Under the pieces are notes generated by a model, which saw nothing but the letters and a program-made list of their open reading frames with translations, was not told the DNA's origin and did no database searches. A stretch of DNA of 8,094 bases from an uncultured Eubacteriales bacterium (lineage in GTDB: Bacteria > Bacillota > Clostridia > Christensenellales > Aristaeellaceae). This document shows positions 1 through 5,903 of this stretch, piece after piece (position 1 is the stretch's first letter; every line of letters begins with the position of its first letter). A program made the translations under genes and the position numbers. The stretch is taken from contig CALVPU010000103.1 of assembly GCA_944353735.1 (NCBI GenBank), forward strand, positions 1 through 8,094, written 5' to 3'.

Positions 1-281
1 GAGTGGTGGCGCCGCGTGCGGGTGAGGCTGGCGGCGAACAGAGTGGCGAGCGCGCCGAACACGACGTCGCAGCAGGCAGCGCCGGCGAGGAAGTTTGCCA
101 GCAGGCAGCCGACGAACAGTCCCGGCACCGCGTCGAACGTCAAAATCGGCAGAAGCGTCAGCGCCTCGGAGACGCGCAGCTGCACCGCGCGGAAGCTCAG
201 CGGCTGCAAGAGCAGCGTCAGGGCGGCGTAGATGGCGGCGATCATCGCCGCGCGCGCAAGGGATTTGGTGGTCATCTTCAT
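1..281 (-). CDS. queT: QueT-family queuosine-precursor transporter, N-terminal part (gene runs off the left edge)
   Basis: The minus-strand reading from ATG at 281 gives 93 codons, open to the window edge. The protein begins MKMTTKSLARAAMIAAIYAA, then a hydrophobic helix, then LRVSEALTLLP at about residues 35-45 and PGLFVGCLLANFL at about 53-65. These are hallmark stretches of the QueT family, small integral membrane proteins. Family members are thought to be substrate-binding (S) components of energy-coupling-factor transporters that import queuosine precursors such as preQ1 or queuine for tRNA modification. Two to three membrane helices are visible; family members are about 160-180 residues, so roughly half is present. 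AGGAGG (290-295) sits 8 nt before the ATG and fixes the start. The gene has its own promoter and a structured leader (see 340-551), consistent with control by the transported compound. The family call is from recognised sequence; substrate and regulation are inferred. Confidence 0.85.
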   Translation of the reverse strand, partial: MKMTTKSLARAAMIAAIYAALTLLLQPLSFRAVQLRVSEALTLLPILTFDAVPGLFVGCLLANFLAGAACCDVVFGALATLFAASLTRTRRHH

Positions 282-339
282 GGTCTCGTCCTCCTCGTTT
301 TTTGCGGGCGTCGAGGCCATGCGCGCCTTCGCGGGGAAA

Positions 340-372
340 GCGGGGGCGGGAAAGCGCACTTCCCCGCCCCGC
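340..372 (-). promoter_or_regulatory. GC-rich hairpin in the queT leader, between terminator and ribosome site
   Basis: Read on the minus strand, this 33-nt segment folds into a near-perfect hairpin. GCGGGGCGGG-type and CCCGCCCCCGC-type arms enclose a 6-nt loop (GTGCGC), with one bulged C and one G-U pair. It lacks a downstream T run, so it is not a standard terminator. It lies about 45 nt upstream of the AGGAGG site and could affect mRNA stability or leader folding. Its role is unknown. Confidence 0.5.
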
Positions 373-377
373 AAGCC

Positions 378-420
378 AAAAGCGCCGAGGGCATGGAATC
401 GATCCATGCCCTCAACGCGC
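378..420 (-). terminator. Terminator-like hairpin in the queT leader (possible riboswitch expression platform)
   Basis: On the minus strand an 11-bp perfect stem, GAGGGCATGGA paired with TCCATGCCCTC around a 5-nt loop, is extended beyond a small internal loop by GCGC/GCGC. TTTT (378-381) follows immediately. It lies about 100 nt before the queT start codon and downstream of the candidate aptamer, the usual place for a transcription-attenuation platform. The T run is short, so termination strength is uncertain. Confidence 0.55.
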
Positions 421-444
421 GCCTTCCCCGATGGAATGCGCAAA

Positions 445-503
445 CCTGGTTTTGTTTTTTCGGGAGCAGGAGCTCCGTCAGACAGGAGGGCCTCGAACTG
501 TCT
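445..503 (-). promoter_or_regulatory. Candidate preQ1-sensing riboswitch aptamer upstream of queT
   Basis: About 12 nt into the predicted transcript the minus strand reads AGACAG, a 12-nt loop beginning TTCGAGG, then CTGTCT: a perfect 6-bp stem. preQ1-I riboswitches have a short stem with a loop of about 12 nt beginning UUC, followed by an A-rich tail. Here an A-rich tail (GAAAAAACAAAACC) is present, but a 5-bp hairpin (GGAGC/GCTCC, 463-476) lies between stem and tail. The layout is therefore not canonical class I. The queT gene downstream and the terminator-like hairpin at 378-420 favour a preQ1 leader. I could not establish a convincing pseudoknot helix between loop and tail by eye. It could be a divergent class I, a class II or III variant, or an unrelated leader. 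Confidence 0.4.
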
Positions 504-522
504 CGTATGCAATTCGCGGACT

Positions 523-551
523 ATTATAGCAGGCGCGGCGGCTTTGCGCAA
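523..551 (-). promoter_or_regulatory. Promoter of queT
   Basis: On the minus strand, TTGCGC (-35, 546-551) and a perfect TATAAT (-10, 523-528) are separated by exactly 17 nt. Transcription would start near 515, giving a leader of about 235 nt before the queT ATG. The -35 is part of the palindrome TTGCGCAA, which also occurs in the promoter at 3444-3472. Confidence 0.75.
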
Positions 552-653
552 GGGGATGCGGCGAAAATTAACGTGCTGCGGGCAAAGGCGCCGTCCATTC
601 GGAAGCGATGGGCAGCGGAGCGCCCGCGCGGGCTGACCAATTCGCACGCCGGC

Positions 654-716
654 GCGGCTCCGGTGCGATCCGCCTCGCCGCGAGGCTGACAGCCTGAACC
701 TGCGCGCCGGAGCCGC
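654..716 (-). terminator. Long inverted repeat directly after the membrane-protein operon, probable 3' end
   Basis: GCGGCTCCGG (654-663) and CCGGAGCCGC (707-716) form a perfect 10-bp stem that begins at the base next to the stop codon of the 717-2351 gene. The 43-nt loop holds a smaller hairpin (GCCTCG/CGAGGC, 672-686). There is no T run after it, so it may be a stability or processing structure, or a factor-dependent end, rather than a classic intrinsic terminator. The remaining bases up to the queT promoter (about 552-653) contain only short GC palindromes and no gene I can support. Confidence 0.45.
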
Positions 717-2351
717 TCAGACCGTATCGGGAGAGAGGTCGGGCAGAACCAGCCAGTACGACGCGCCCATCGCGCCGCGGCAGCGCAGCACCGTGCACGG
801 CGCGACGGTCGAGAGCGTGCGCGTCACCGCGGGATCGGCGTACAGCGTTCGCACCTCGTCGCCCCAGAGGATCTCGACTTCCCCCGCGAGAATGCGCACC
901 GGCTGGACCGACACGCGCTCCAGTACCTCCGTGCGATAGGCGTTCAGGCTCAGCGCCGCGCCCGGCGCATAGCCGATCAGCGCGGCAACCAGCACGATTG
1001 CCGCCGTCCGGCACAGCCGCATGCGGCTGCGCCGCCGGGAAGCGCGCGCGGAAGCGTATGCGGGCGCCGCGCTGCGCGCGACGGTTCCGCGTGCGAGCGC
1101 GAACAGCAGCGCCGTGGCGGCGGCAATGAGCAGCGTGGGCGCGATGAGCTGACGCCAGTCGACGAGATTGACGCGCGCGTTGGCGAACAGCAGCGCCGTT
1201 CCCGGCGCCAGCCAGAGCAGCTTGGAGGCGCTTGGGCGACCAAAGGATCCGCGCGAAGCGCCCATGGCGAGCGCGCCCAGCGGCGGCAGCAGCATGTTCA
1301 GCCAGAACAGCGCGCGCGTTTGGCGAACCCACCACAGCGCCGGCAGCAGCAGCGCCAGCGCGCCGAACGCTATCGCCGCCAGCAGCCCGAAGGCCGATTC
1401 CGGCGTGTCGCCGCCGCCCGGAGCGAACCCGCCCGCCGCTTCGTCGTAATCCTCAAAGTCGGCGTCTGCCTGCGGGAAAGCATTCTTTGCGGCAGCATCG
1501 TCCTTTGCGGCAGCGTCGTCCTTCGCGGCAGCATCGTACGCCGAGCCGGAAATTCCGCCGTCCGGCGATGTCCGCGGGGAAGCGCCGAATGCGGCAGAGA
1601 TGTCCGCTGCCGCGAGGGAAGCTTTGGCGTCCCTGTTTGCCTGCGGGGGAACGTTTTCTGTAGGGGCGTTATCCTTCGCGGAAGTATCGTACGCCGAGCC
1701 GGAAATTCCGCCGTCCGGCGATGTCCGCGGGGAAGCGCCGGATGCGGCAGAGTTATCCGCTGCCGTGGGGGATTCCTCGGCTTTAGGCGGCTCGGCGCCG
1801 TCCATATTCGCAGGGGATTCCCTGACTTTAGGCGGCTCGGCGCCGTCCATATTCGCGAGGGATGCCCTGGCTTCGGGCGGCGCGGCGCCGTCCATATTCG
1901 CGGGGGATTCCCTGGCTTCGGGCGGCTCGGCGCTGTCTGCCGCCGCAGTGCGCGGTTCGCCATAGGTCCGCGGCGGGACGGGGGCGGGCACTACGTCGGG
2001 CAGCGGCTCGCAGCGCAGGCGGATGCCGGAGAACAGCGCCAGTATCGCCGCGTCGGGGAGGTGCTCGCTCATCCACCATCCATATTCCGCACCGGACGCC
2101 GTGCACAGCCAGAACTCGGTCTCGCCCGCACCCCGGCGCACGCACAGCCAGCGCACCGCCGCCTTCGGCAGGCGCCGCATGCCCGGCACGGGAGCAAAGC
2201 GCAGCGGATCGACGGCGCGGCGGCGCGCGCCTACATCCCAGCGGTTGCCGAGCTCGAGCACGTAGAGGTTGTCGTCGTCGGCGAGGATCTGGCACAGCAG
2301 CCCGCCTCTCCGCTGGGCGATCAGCGCGCAGGGCGCCATGCGCGGCTTCAC
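717..2351 (-). CDS. Unknown membrane protein with five helices and a long repetitive linker (paralogue of its upstream neighbour)
   Basis: This encodes 544 residues from GTG at 2351, which overlaps the stop of the upstream gene as GTGA, suggesting translational coupling. ATG at 2339 is an alternative start; neither has a clear ribosome site. Residues 15-117 form a soluble domain (GGLLCQILADDDNLYVLELG onward) resembling the N-terminus of the upstream protein. Residues 120-318 are a Pro/Ala/Asp/Glu-rich, repetitive, probably disordered linker. Five hydrophobic helices follow at about 319-342, 347-365, 377-391, 400-420 and 447-470, then a C-terminal domain of about 75 residues. There is no signal peptide. 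The basic loops (ASRGSFGRPSASK, ARASRRRSRMRLCR) suggest a cytosolic N-terminus and linker and an extracytoplasmic C-terminus. The shared motif YAPGAxLxLN ends helix 5 in both paralogues. I do not recognise the family; no function is assigned. Confidence 0.8.
   Translation of the reverse strand: MKPRMAPCALIAQRRGGLLCQILADDDNLYVLELGNRWDVGARRRAVDPLRFAPVPGMRRLPKAAVRWLCVRRGAGETEFWLCTASGAEYGWWMSEHLPDAAILALFSGIRLRCEPLPDVVPAPVPPRTYGEPRTAAADSAEPPEARESPANMDGAAPPEARASLANMDGAEPPKVRESPANMDGAEPPKAEESPTAADNSAASGASPRTSPDGGISGSAYDTSAKDNAPTENVPPQANRDAKASLAAADISAAFGASPRTSPDGGISGSAYDAAAKDDAAAKDDAAAKNAFPQADADFEDYDEAAGGFAPGGGDTPESAFGLLAAIAFGALALLLPALWWVRQTRALFWLNMLLPPLGALAMGASRGSFGRPSASKLLWLAPGTALLFANARVNLVDWRQLIAPTLLIAAATALLFALARGTVARSAAPAYASARASRRRSRMRLCRTAAIVLVAALIGYAPGAALSLNAYRTEVLERVSVQPVRILAGEVEILWGDEVRTLYADPAVTRTLSTVAPCTVLRCRGAMGASYWLVLPDLSPDTV
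1482..1532 (-). repeat. 18-bp in-frame tandem repeat encoding AAAKDD
   Basis: Residues 274-290 of the 544-residue membrane protein read AAAKDD, AAAKDD, AAAKN: three 6-residue units encoded by 18-bp tandem repeats. It lies directly after the second copy of the larger duplicated block and gives a charged, Ala-rich stretch in the linker. Copy number probably varies by slippage or recombination. Confidence 0.8.
1533..1740 (-). repeat. In-frame direct repeat in the linker: 55 identical bases at 153-bp spacing
   Basis: Bases 1533-1587 and 1686-1740 are identical over 55 nt, and similarity continues with few mismatches for about 30 more. The offset of 153 bp is 51 codons, so the frame is kept. Both copies encode GASPRTSPDGGISGSAYD (residues 205-222 and 256-273). 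Near-perfect identity, including silent positions, implies a recent duplication or ongoing homogenisation. Confidence 0.9.
1749..1928 (-). repeat. Four 45-bp tandem repeats encoding a 15-residue motif
   Basis: Residues 142-201 of the 544-residue protein contain four 15-residue units: EPPEARESPANMDGA, APPEARASLANMDGA, EPPKVRESPANMDGA, and a degenerate EPPKAEESPTAADNS. The DNA period is 45 bp. The pattern is Pro- and acid-rich, typical of an extended spacer segment. Confidence 0.85.
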
Positions 2352-3361
2352 GGACAGATCACGTCCGTGTAATCAATGCCGAGCAGGCCGCGCTTGTGCA
2401 CGACCTCTACCGGCGCGCCCTCGCTCAGCGCGGTATATTCCTCGCGGGTGATCTCGTAGGCTTCCTGGATGCCGTCGGCTTCCACCATGACGTAATACGC
2501 CCAGTCGCCGCGGTCGTAACCGCTGGCGAGCTCGACGACGGAGGCGGAGTGGATCGACGCGCTCTGCTCGGCGAGGCCGTTGAGGCACAGCACCGCGCCC
2601 GGCGCGTAGGCGACGAGCGCCGCCAGCAGCACCGCCAGCAGCCGCGCCGGCTCAAACCTGCGCCGCGCGGCGGCGTACACGGCGGCGGCGAGAACCGCGA
2701 CCGCCAGCGCGGGCAGGATCACCTGCGCCCAGTCGTCCGGCCGCCATGCCGGCGCCAGCCAGAGGAACACGCAGCAGAAGATGCTCGCCATCGCGCCCAC
2801 GCCGATGGCAAAGGGCACGCGGCTGCGCCCCGTGCGGCGCGCGCTTCCCGCCAGCCAGAGCAGCGGGATGATCATCCACCCCAGCGGCAGCCAGCGCCGC
2901 ACGCCGGCGAGCGCGTCGAAGCTGCCGACGAGCAGGTCCGCCAGCGCCAGCGCGAAGGCGGCGAAGAACATGCCGATCTCCACGCGCTGGAACGTCGGCA
3001 TGCCGCCGTGGGTGCGCTCCACCGTCACGCGCATGGGCAGTCCCTCGAACAGCTTCAGCAGCAGCTCCTCGTCGTAGCGCTCGTTCGCCGTAAAGCGGTC
3101 GGACAGTTCGCCGTGAACGATCTCGACCACTGTGCGCTTGCGGCTCAGCGAGCAGTGCACGGAGTCGATCTGCGAGCGTACGAGGCGTACGTTGCCCATG
3201 ATGGGCGCGAACTCGGACGGATCGTCGATGGCGCGCGAGCGGTCCCTGTGCCGCGTGCCGCCGAGCCGCACGAGATAGAGGTAGCGGTCGTCGGAGATCA
3301 TCTGGTATTCATAGCCGCCCGAGGCGCAGATGATCCAAGGGGTCTTCCTGACATCGTTCAA
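2348..3361 (-). CDS. Unknown five-helix membrane protein, first gene of a paralogous pair
   Basis: This encodes 337 residues from TTG at 3361. The start is chosen because GGAGGG (3369-3374) lies 7 nt upstream and the reading begins MNDVRKTPWIICASGGYEYQ. The open frame extends upstream to 3478, but that would start inside the promoter. Residues 1-119 are a soluble domain with YQMISDDRYLYLVRLGG near the start. Hydrophobic helices lie at about 128-148, 157-172, 183-204, 211-231 and 239-261, followed by a C-terminal domain of about 75 residues. Basic loops ARRTGRSR and ARRRFEPAR lie on the predicted inner side, so the N-domain should be cytosolic and the C-domain extracytoplasmic. It aligns by eye with the downstream gene in the N-domain (DD-x-LY pattern, FAPxxGxxRL), the membrane part and YAPGAVLCLN, but has no long linker. 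The family is not recognised. It overlaps the next gene by 4 bp, so the two are probably made together. Confidence 0.8.
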   Translation of the reverse strand: MNDVRKTPWIICASGGYEYQMISDDRYLYLVRLGGTRHRDRSRAIDDPSEFAPIMGNVRLVRSQIDSVHCSLSRKRTVVEIVHGELSDRFTANERYDEELLLKLFEGLPMRVTVERTHGGMPTFQRVEIGMFFAAFALALADLLVGSFDALAGVRRWLPLGWMIIPLLWLAGSARRTGRSRVPFAIGVGAMASIFCCVFLWLAPAWRPDDWAQVILPALAVAVLAAAVYAAARRRFEPARLLAVLLAALVAYAPGAVLCLNGLAEQSASIHSASVVELASGYDRGDWAYYVMVEADGIQEAYEITREEYTALSEGAPVEVVHKRGLLGIDYTDVICP

Positions 3362-3382
3362 GGCGTTTCCCTCCGATTTCGT

Positions 3383-3434
3383 CCGCGCATCCGCGCGGGA
3401 TTGGTCCGGACTTTTGCCCGCGCAGGCGCGCGGG
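3383..3434 (-). promoter_or_regulatory. Two hairpins in the 5' leader of the membrane-protein operon
   Basis: On the minus strand the leader of about 75 nt contains CCCGCGC/GCGCGGG (3417-3434, 7 bp, 4-nt loop) at its 5' end. It also contains CCGCGC/GCGCGG (3383-3398, 6 bp, 4-nt loop), ending 8 nt before the GGAGGG ribosome site. A self-complementary GTCCGGAC lies between them. The structures could stabilise the transcript or modulate ribosome access. No known riboswitch class is recognised. Confidence 0.45.
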
Positions 3435-3443
3435 GTTGATACA

Positions 3444-3472
3444 AGTATACCGCATCGCCGCCGTTTGCGCAA
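3444..3472 (-). promoter_or_regulatory. Promoter of the two-gene membrane-protein operon
   Basis: On the minus strand, TTGCGC (-35, 3467-3472) and TATACT (-10, 3444-3449) are spaced by 17 nt. Transcription would start near 3437, about 75 nt before the TTG start codon. The -35 context (TTTGCGCAAG on the plus strand, 3464-3473) is identical over 10 nt to that of the queT promoter. It is divergent from the GH3 promoter about 70 bp away. Confidence 0.7.
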
Positions 3473-3543
3473 GACCAACCGTGTGTGCGCGCCTTTGGGC
3501 GCAAAGCGCGCGTTCTAAATTCGCCGCAACGCGCAAAATATCA

Positions 3544-3572
3544 TTGACTTTTGGTTGCAAATTGGATACGAT
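3544..3572 (+). promoter_or_regulatory. Promoter of the GH3-esterase operon with a possible catabolite-repression operator
   Basis: TTGACT (-35, 3544-3549) is followed after 17 nt by TACGAT (-10, 3567-3572), about 37 nt before the GH3 start. The -10 lies inside TTGGATACGATTATAA (3562-3577). This resembles the CcpA cre consensus WTGNAANCGNWNNCAW with about two mismatches and a central CG. Such a site over the -10 would fit glucose repression of a glycosidase gene, but LacI-family operators look similar and the match is imperfect. The promoter is likely; the operator is speculative. Confidence 0.6.
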
Positions 3573-3609
3573 TATAACAAGTAGATTCTCCCAACAGGAG
3601 GCGCATGCA

Positions 3610-5874
3610 ATGGACATTCGAAAACTGGTATCGCAGATGACGCTGGAAGAGAAGGCGGGCATGCTCAACGGGCGCGACTTCTGGCACCTCAAGGGCGTCG
3701 AGCGGCTGGGCATTCCCCCGGTGATGGTCACCGACGGCCCGCACGGTCTGCGCAAGCAGGTCGCGCAGGCGGATCATCTGGGCATCAACGCCAGCGTGCC
3801 GGCGACGGCGTTTCCCACGGCGGCGGCGCTGGCGTGCTCGTTCGACCGCGAACTGGTCGGCGAGGTCGGGCAGGCGCTGGGCGATTTGTGCCAGCAGGAG
3901 GACGTCGCCGTCATTCTCGGTCCGGGCGCAAACATCAAGCGCTCGCCGCTGTGCGGCCGCAACTTTGAATACTTCTCCGAGGACCCCTATCTGGCGGGCG
4001 AGATCGCCGCGGCGCACATCCGCGGCGTGCAGAGCCGCAACGTCGGCACGAGCCTGAAGCACTTCGCGATGAACAACCAGGAAACCCGCCGCATGACGGT
4101 CGACGTGACCTGTGATGAGCGCGCCAAGCGCGAGATCTACCTGGCGGCGTTCGAGCGCGCGGTCCGGAAGGGCAAGCCGTGGACGGTGATGTGCTCCTAC
4201 AACAAGATCGACGGCGTCTATTCCAGCGAGAATGCGTGGCTGCTGCGCGACGTGCTGCGCGGAGAATGGGGCTTCGACGGCTACACGATGACCGACTGGG
4301 GCGCCTGCAACGACCACGTGCGCGGCGTCGCCGCCGGGCTCAATCTGGCGATGCCCTCGCTGGGCGACGCCGCCGACGCAGAGGTCGTGCGCGCCGTGCG
4401 CGAAGGCCGGCTCAGCGAACAGGTCGTCGACGACGCCGTCGCCGAGGTGCTCGACGTCGTCTTCCGCTATGCGGAGCACCGCCGCAAGGATCCCGATTTC
4501 TCGCTCGGCGCGCAGCACCATCTGGCGCGCAAGGTTGCGCGCGAGTGCGCCGTGTTGCTCAAGAACGACGGCACGCTGCCGCTCTCGTCCAACCGGAAGA
4601 TCGCCTTCATCGGCGCGTTCGCCGCGGCGCCGCGCTATCAGGGCGGCGGCAGTTCGCACATCAACGCCTACGAGGTCACGCCGGCGCTGGAGGCGGTGCG
4701 CTCGGTGGCGCAGGTGTCCTACGCGCAGGGTTACGCTGCCGACGCCAACGATGCCGATGCCAAACTGCTGGGCGAGGCGGTGGCGCTGGCGAGCGTCTCG
4801 GACGTCGCCGTGGTGTTCGCCGGACTGCCGGATTCGTTTGAGTCCGAGGGCTTTGACCGCACCCATCTGCGCATGCCCGACTGCCAGAACGAGCTGATCG
4901 AGGCGCTGTGCGCGGTGAACGACCACGTGGTCGTCGTGCTGCACAACGGCGCGCCGGTGGAGATGCCGTGGGCGGACAAGGTGTCCGCCATCCTCGAGAT
5001 GTATCTGGGCGGGCAGGCGGTCGGCGGCGCGGCGGTCGATCTGCTGTTCGGCGCGGTGTCGCCCAGCGGCAAGCTGGCGGAGACGTTCCCGCTGCGGCTG
5101 GAGGACAATCCTTCCTACCTGAATTTCCCCGGCGACGGCGACCGCGTGACCTACGCCGAGGGCGTGTACGTCGGCTACCGCTGGTACGACGCGCGCAGGA
5201 TGCCGGTGCGCTTCCCGTTCGGGCACGGCCTGAGTTACACCACCTTCGCCTACGGCAACCTGCGCCTGAGCGCCGATACGCTGATGCAGGACGGCGAACT
5301 GGAGGTCTCGGTCGACGTGACAAACACGGGCCGCTTCGGCGCGAAGGAGATCGCGCAGCTGTACGTCCACTCGGCGCACGCGGGCGTTTCCCGCCCGGAG
5401 CAAGAGCTCAAGGGCTTCGAAAAGGTCTATCTCGCGCCCGGCGAGACCCGGACGGTCACCTTCAGGCTCTGCAGCCGCGACTTCGCCTATTACAACACGG
5501 ACATTCACGACTGGTACGCCGAAGGCGGCGCCTATGAGCTGCGCGTCGGCGCGTCCTCGCGCGACATCCGCCTGACGGCGGCGGTCGAACTGGCGCCGGG
5601 CAAGCCGCTGCCCGTGCACGTGACGCTCGATTCCACCTTCGCCGACATCCGCAAAATTCCCGGCGGCGAAAAGGTCTATGGGCCGGTGCTCGGCGACGTG
5701 TTCAAGGCGTTCGGTCTGATGGACAATGCCGCGATGGGCGGCGGCGCGGCGGCGATGGCGGAATCGCTGCTCACGGGCACGCCGCTGCATTCGATGAAAT
5801 CCTATACCGACGGCAGGCTCACCGACGAGATGCTCGTTGAAATGGTCCGCCAGCTCAACGACATGCAGAAATGA
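3610..5874 (+). CDS. Glycoside hydrolase family 3 enzyme (beta-glucosidase type), cytoplasmic
   Basis: This encodes 754 residues from ATG at 3610; AGGAGG (3596-3601) lies 8 nt upstream and the reading starts MDIRKLVSQMTLEEKAGMLN as in the family. GH3 enzymes hydrolyse terminal beta-glycosidic bonds with retention. The N-terminal barrel (about 1-290) has TDGPHGLR (41-48), GRNFEYFSEDP (116-126), KHF (150-152) and MTDWGA (227-232), whose Asp229 is the expected nucleophile. The second domain (about 305-530) has GGGSSHIN (345-352) and SEGFDR (412-417), whose Glu413 is the likely acid/base. A fibronectin-III-like domain spans about 545-650, and a C-terminal extension of about 90 residues follows. 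No signal peptide or PA14 insertion is seen, so it should act on imported substrates. Sugar specificity (glucose, xylose or other) cannot be read from the sequence. It is followed closely by an SGNH esterase gene. Confidence 0.93.
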   Translation: MDIRKLVSQMTLEEKAGMLNGRDFWHLKGVERLGIPPVMVTDGPHGLRKQVAQADHLGINASVPATAFPTAAALACSFDRELVGEVGQALGDLCQQEDVAVILGPGANIKRSPLCGRNFEYFSEDPYLAGEIAAAHIRGVQSRNVGTSLKHFAMNNQETRRMTVDVTCDERAKREIYLAAFERAVRKGKPWTVMCSYNKIDGVYSSENAWLLRDVLRGEWGFDGYTMTDWGACNDHVRGVAAGLNLAMPSLGDAADAEVVRAVREGRLSEQVVDDAVAEVLDVVFRYAEHRRKDPDFSLGAQHHLARKVARECAVLLKNDGTLPLSSNRKIAFIGAFAAAPRYQGGGSSHINAYEVTPALEAVRSVAQVSYAQGYAADANDADAKLLGEAVALASVSDVAVVFAGLPDSFESEGFDRTHLRMPDCQNELIEALCAVNDHVVVVLHNGAPVEMPWADKVSAILEMYLGGQAVGGAAVDLLFGAVSPSGKLAETFPLRLEDNPSYLNFPGDGDRVTYAEGVYVGYRWYDARRMPVRFPFGHGLSYTTFAYGNLRLSADTLMQDGELEVSVDVTNTGRFGAKEIAQLYVHSAHAGVSRPEQELKGFEKVYLAPGETRTVTFRLCSRDFAYYNTDIHDWYAEGGAYELRVGASSRDIRLTAAVELAPGKPLPVHVTLDSTFADIRKIPGGEKVYGPVLGDVFKAFGLMDNAAMGGGAAAMAESLLTGTPLHSMKSYTDGRLTDEMLVEMVRQLNDMQK

Positions 5875-5903
5875 CGCGCAACGGCGCGGGAAAGGCACAA
5901 AAA

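Noticed and set aside
568..1335. 255-codon minus-strand open frame overlapping the 3' end of the 544-residue membrane protein gene
   Set aside because: It is Arg/Ala-rich, lacks a ribosome site, and lies out of frame over a gene supported by its paralogue.
3362..3478. Upstream extension of the 337-residue membrane protein by 39 codons
   Set aside because: It would place the start upstream of the -35 box of its own promoter; TTG 3361 has a good ribosome site at the right distance.
3436..3609. Upstream extension of the GH3 gene by 58 codons
   Set aside because: The extension crosses the promoter at 3544-3572 and is not GH3-like; ATG 3610 has an ideal ribosome site and begins with the family's usual N-terminus.
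3541..5898. 785-codon minus-strand open frame opposite the GH3 gene
   Set aside because: The opposite strand encodes a GH3 enzyme with all expected motifs. The minus-strand peptide is His/Arg/Ala-rich, matches no family I know, and is a typical GC-rich antisense artefact.
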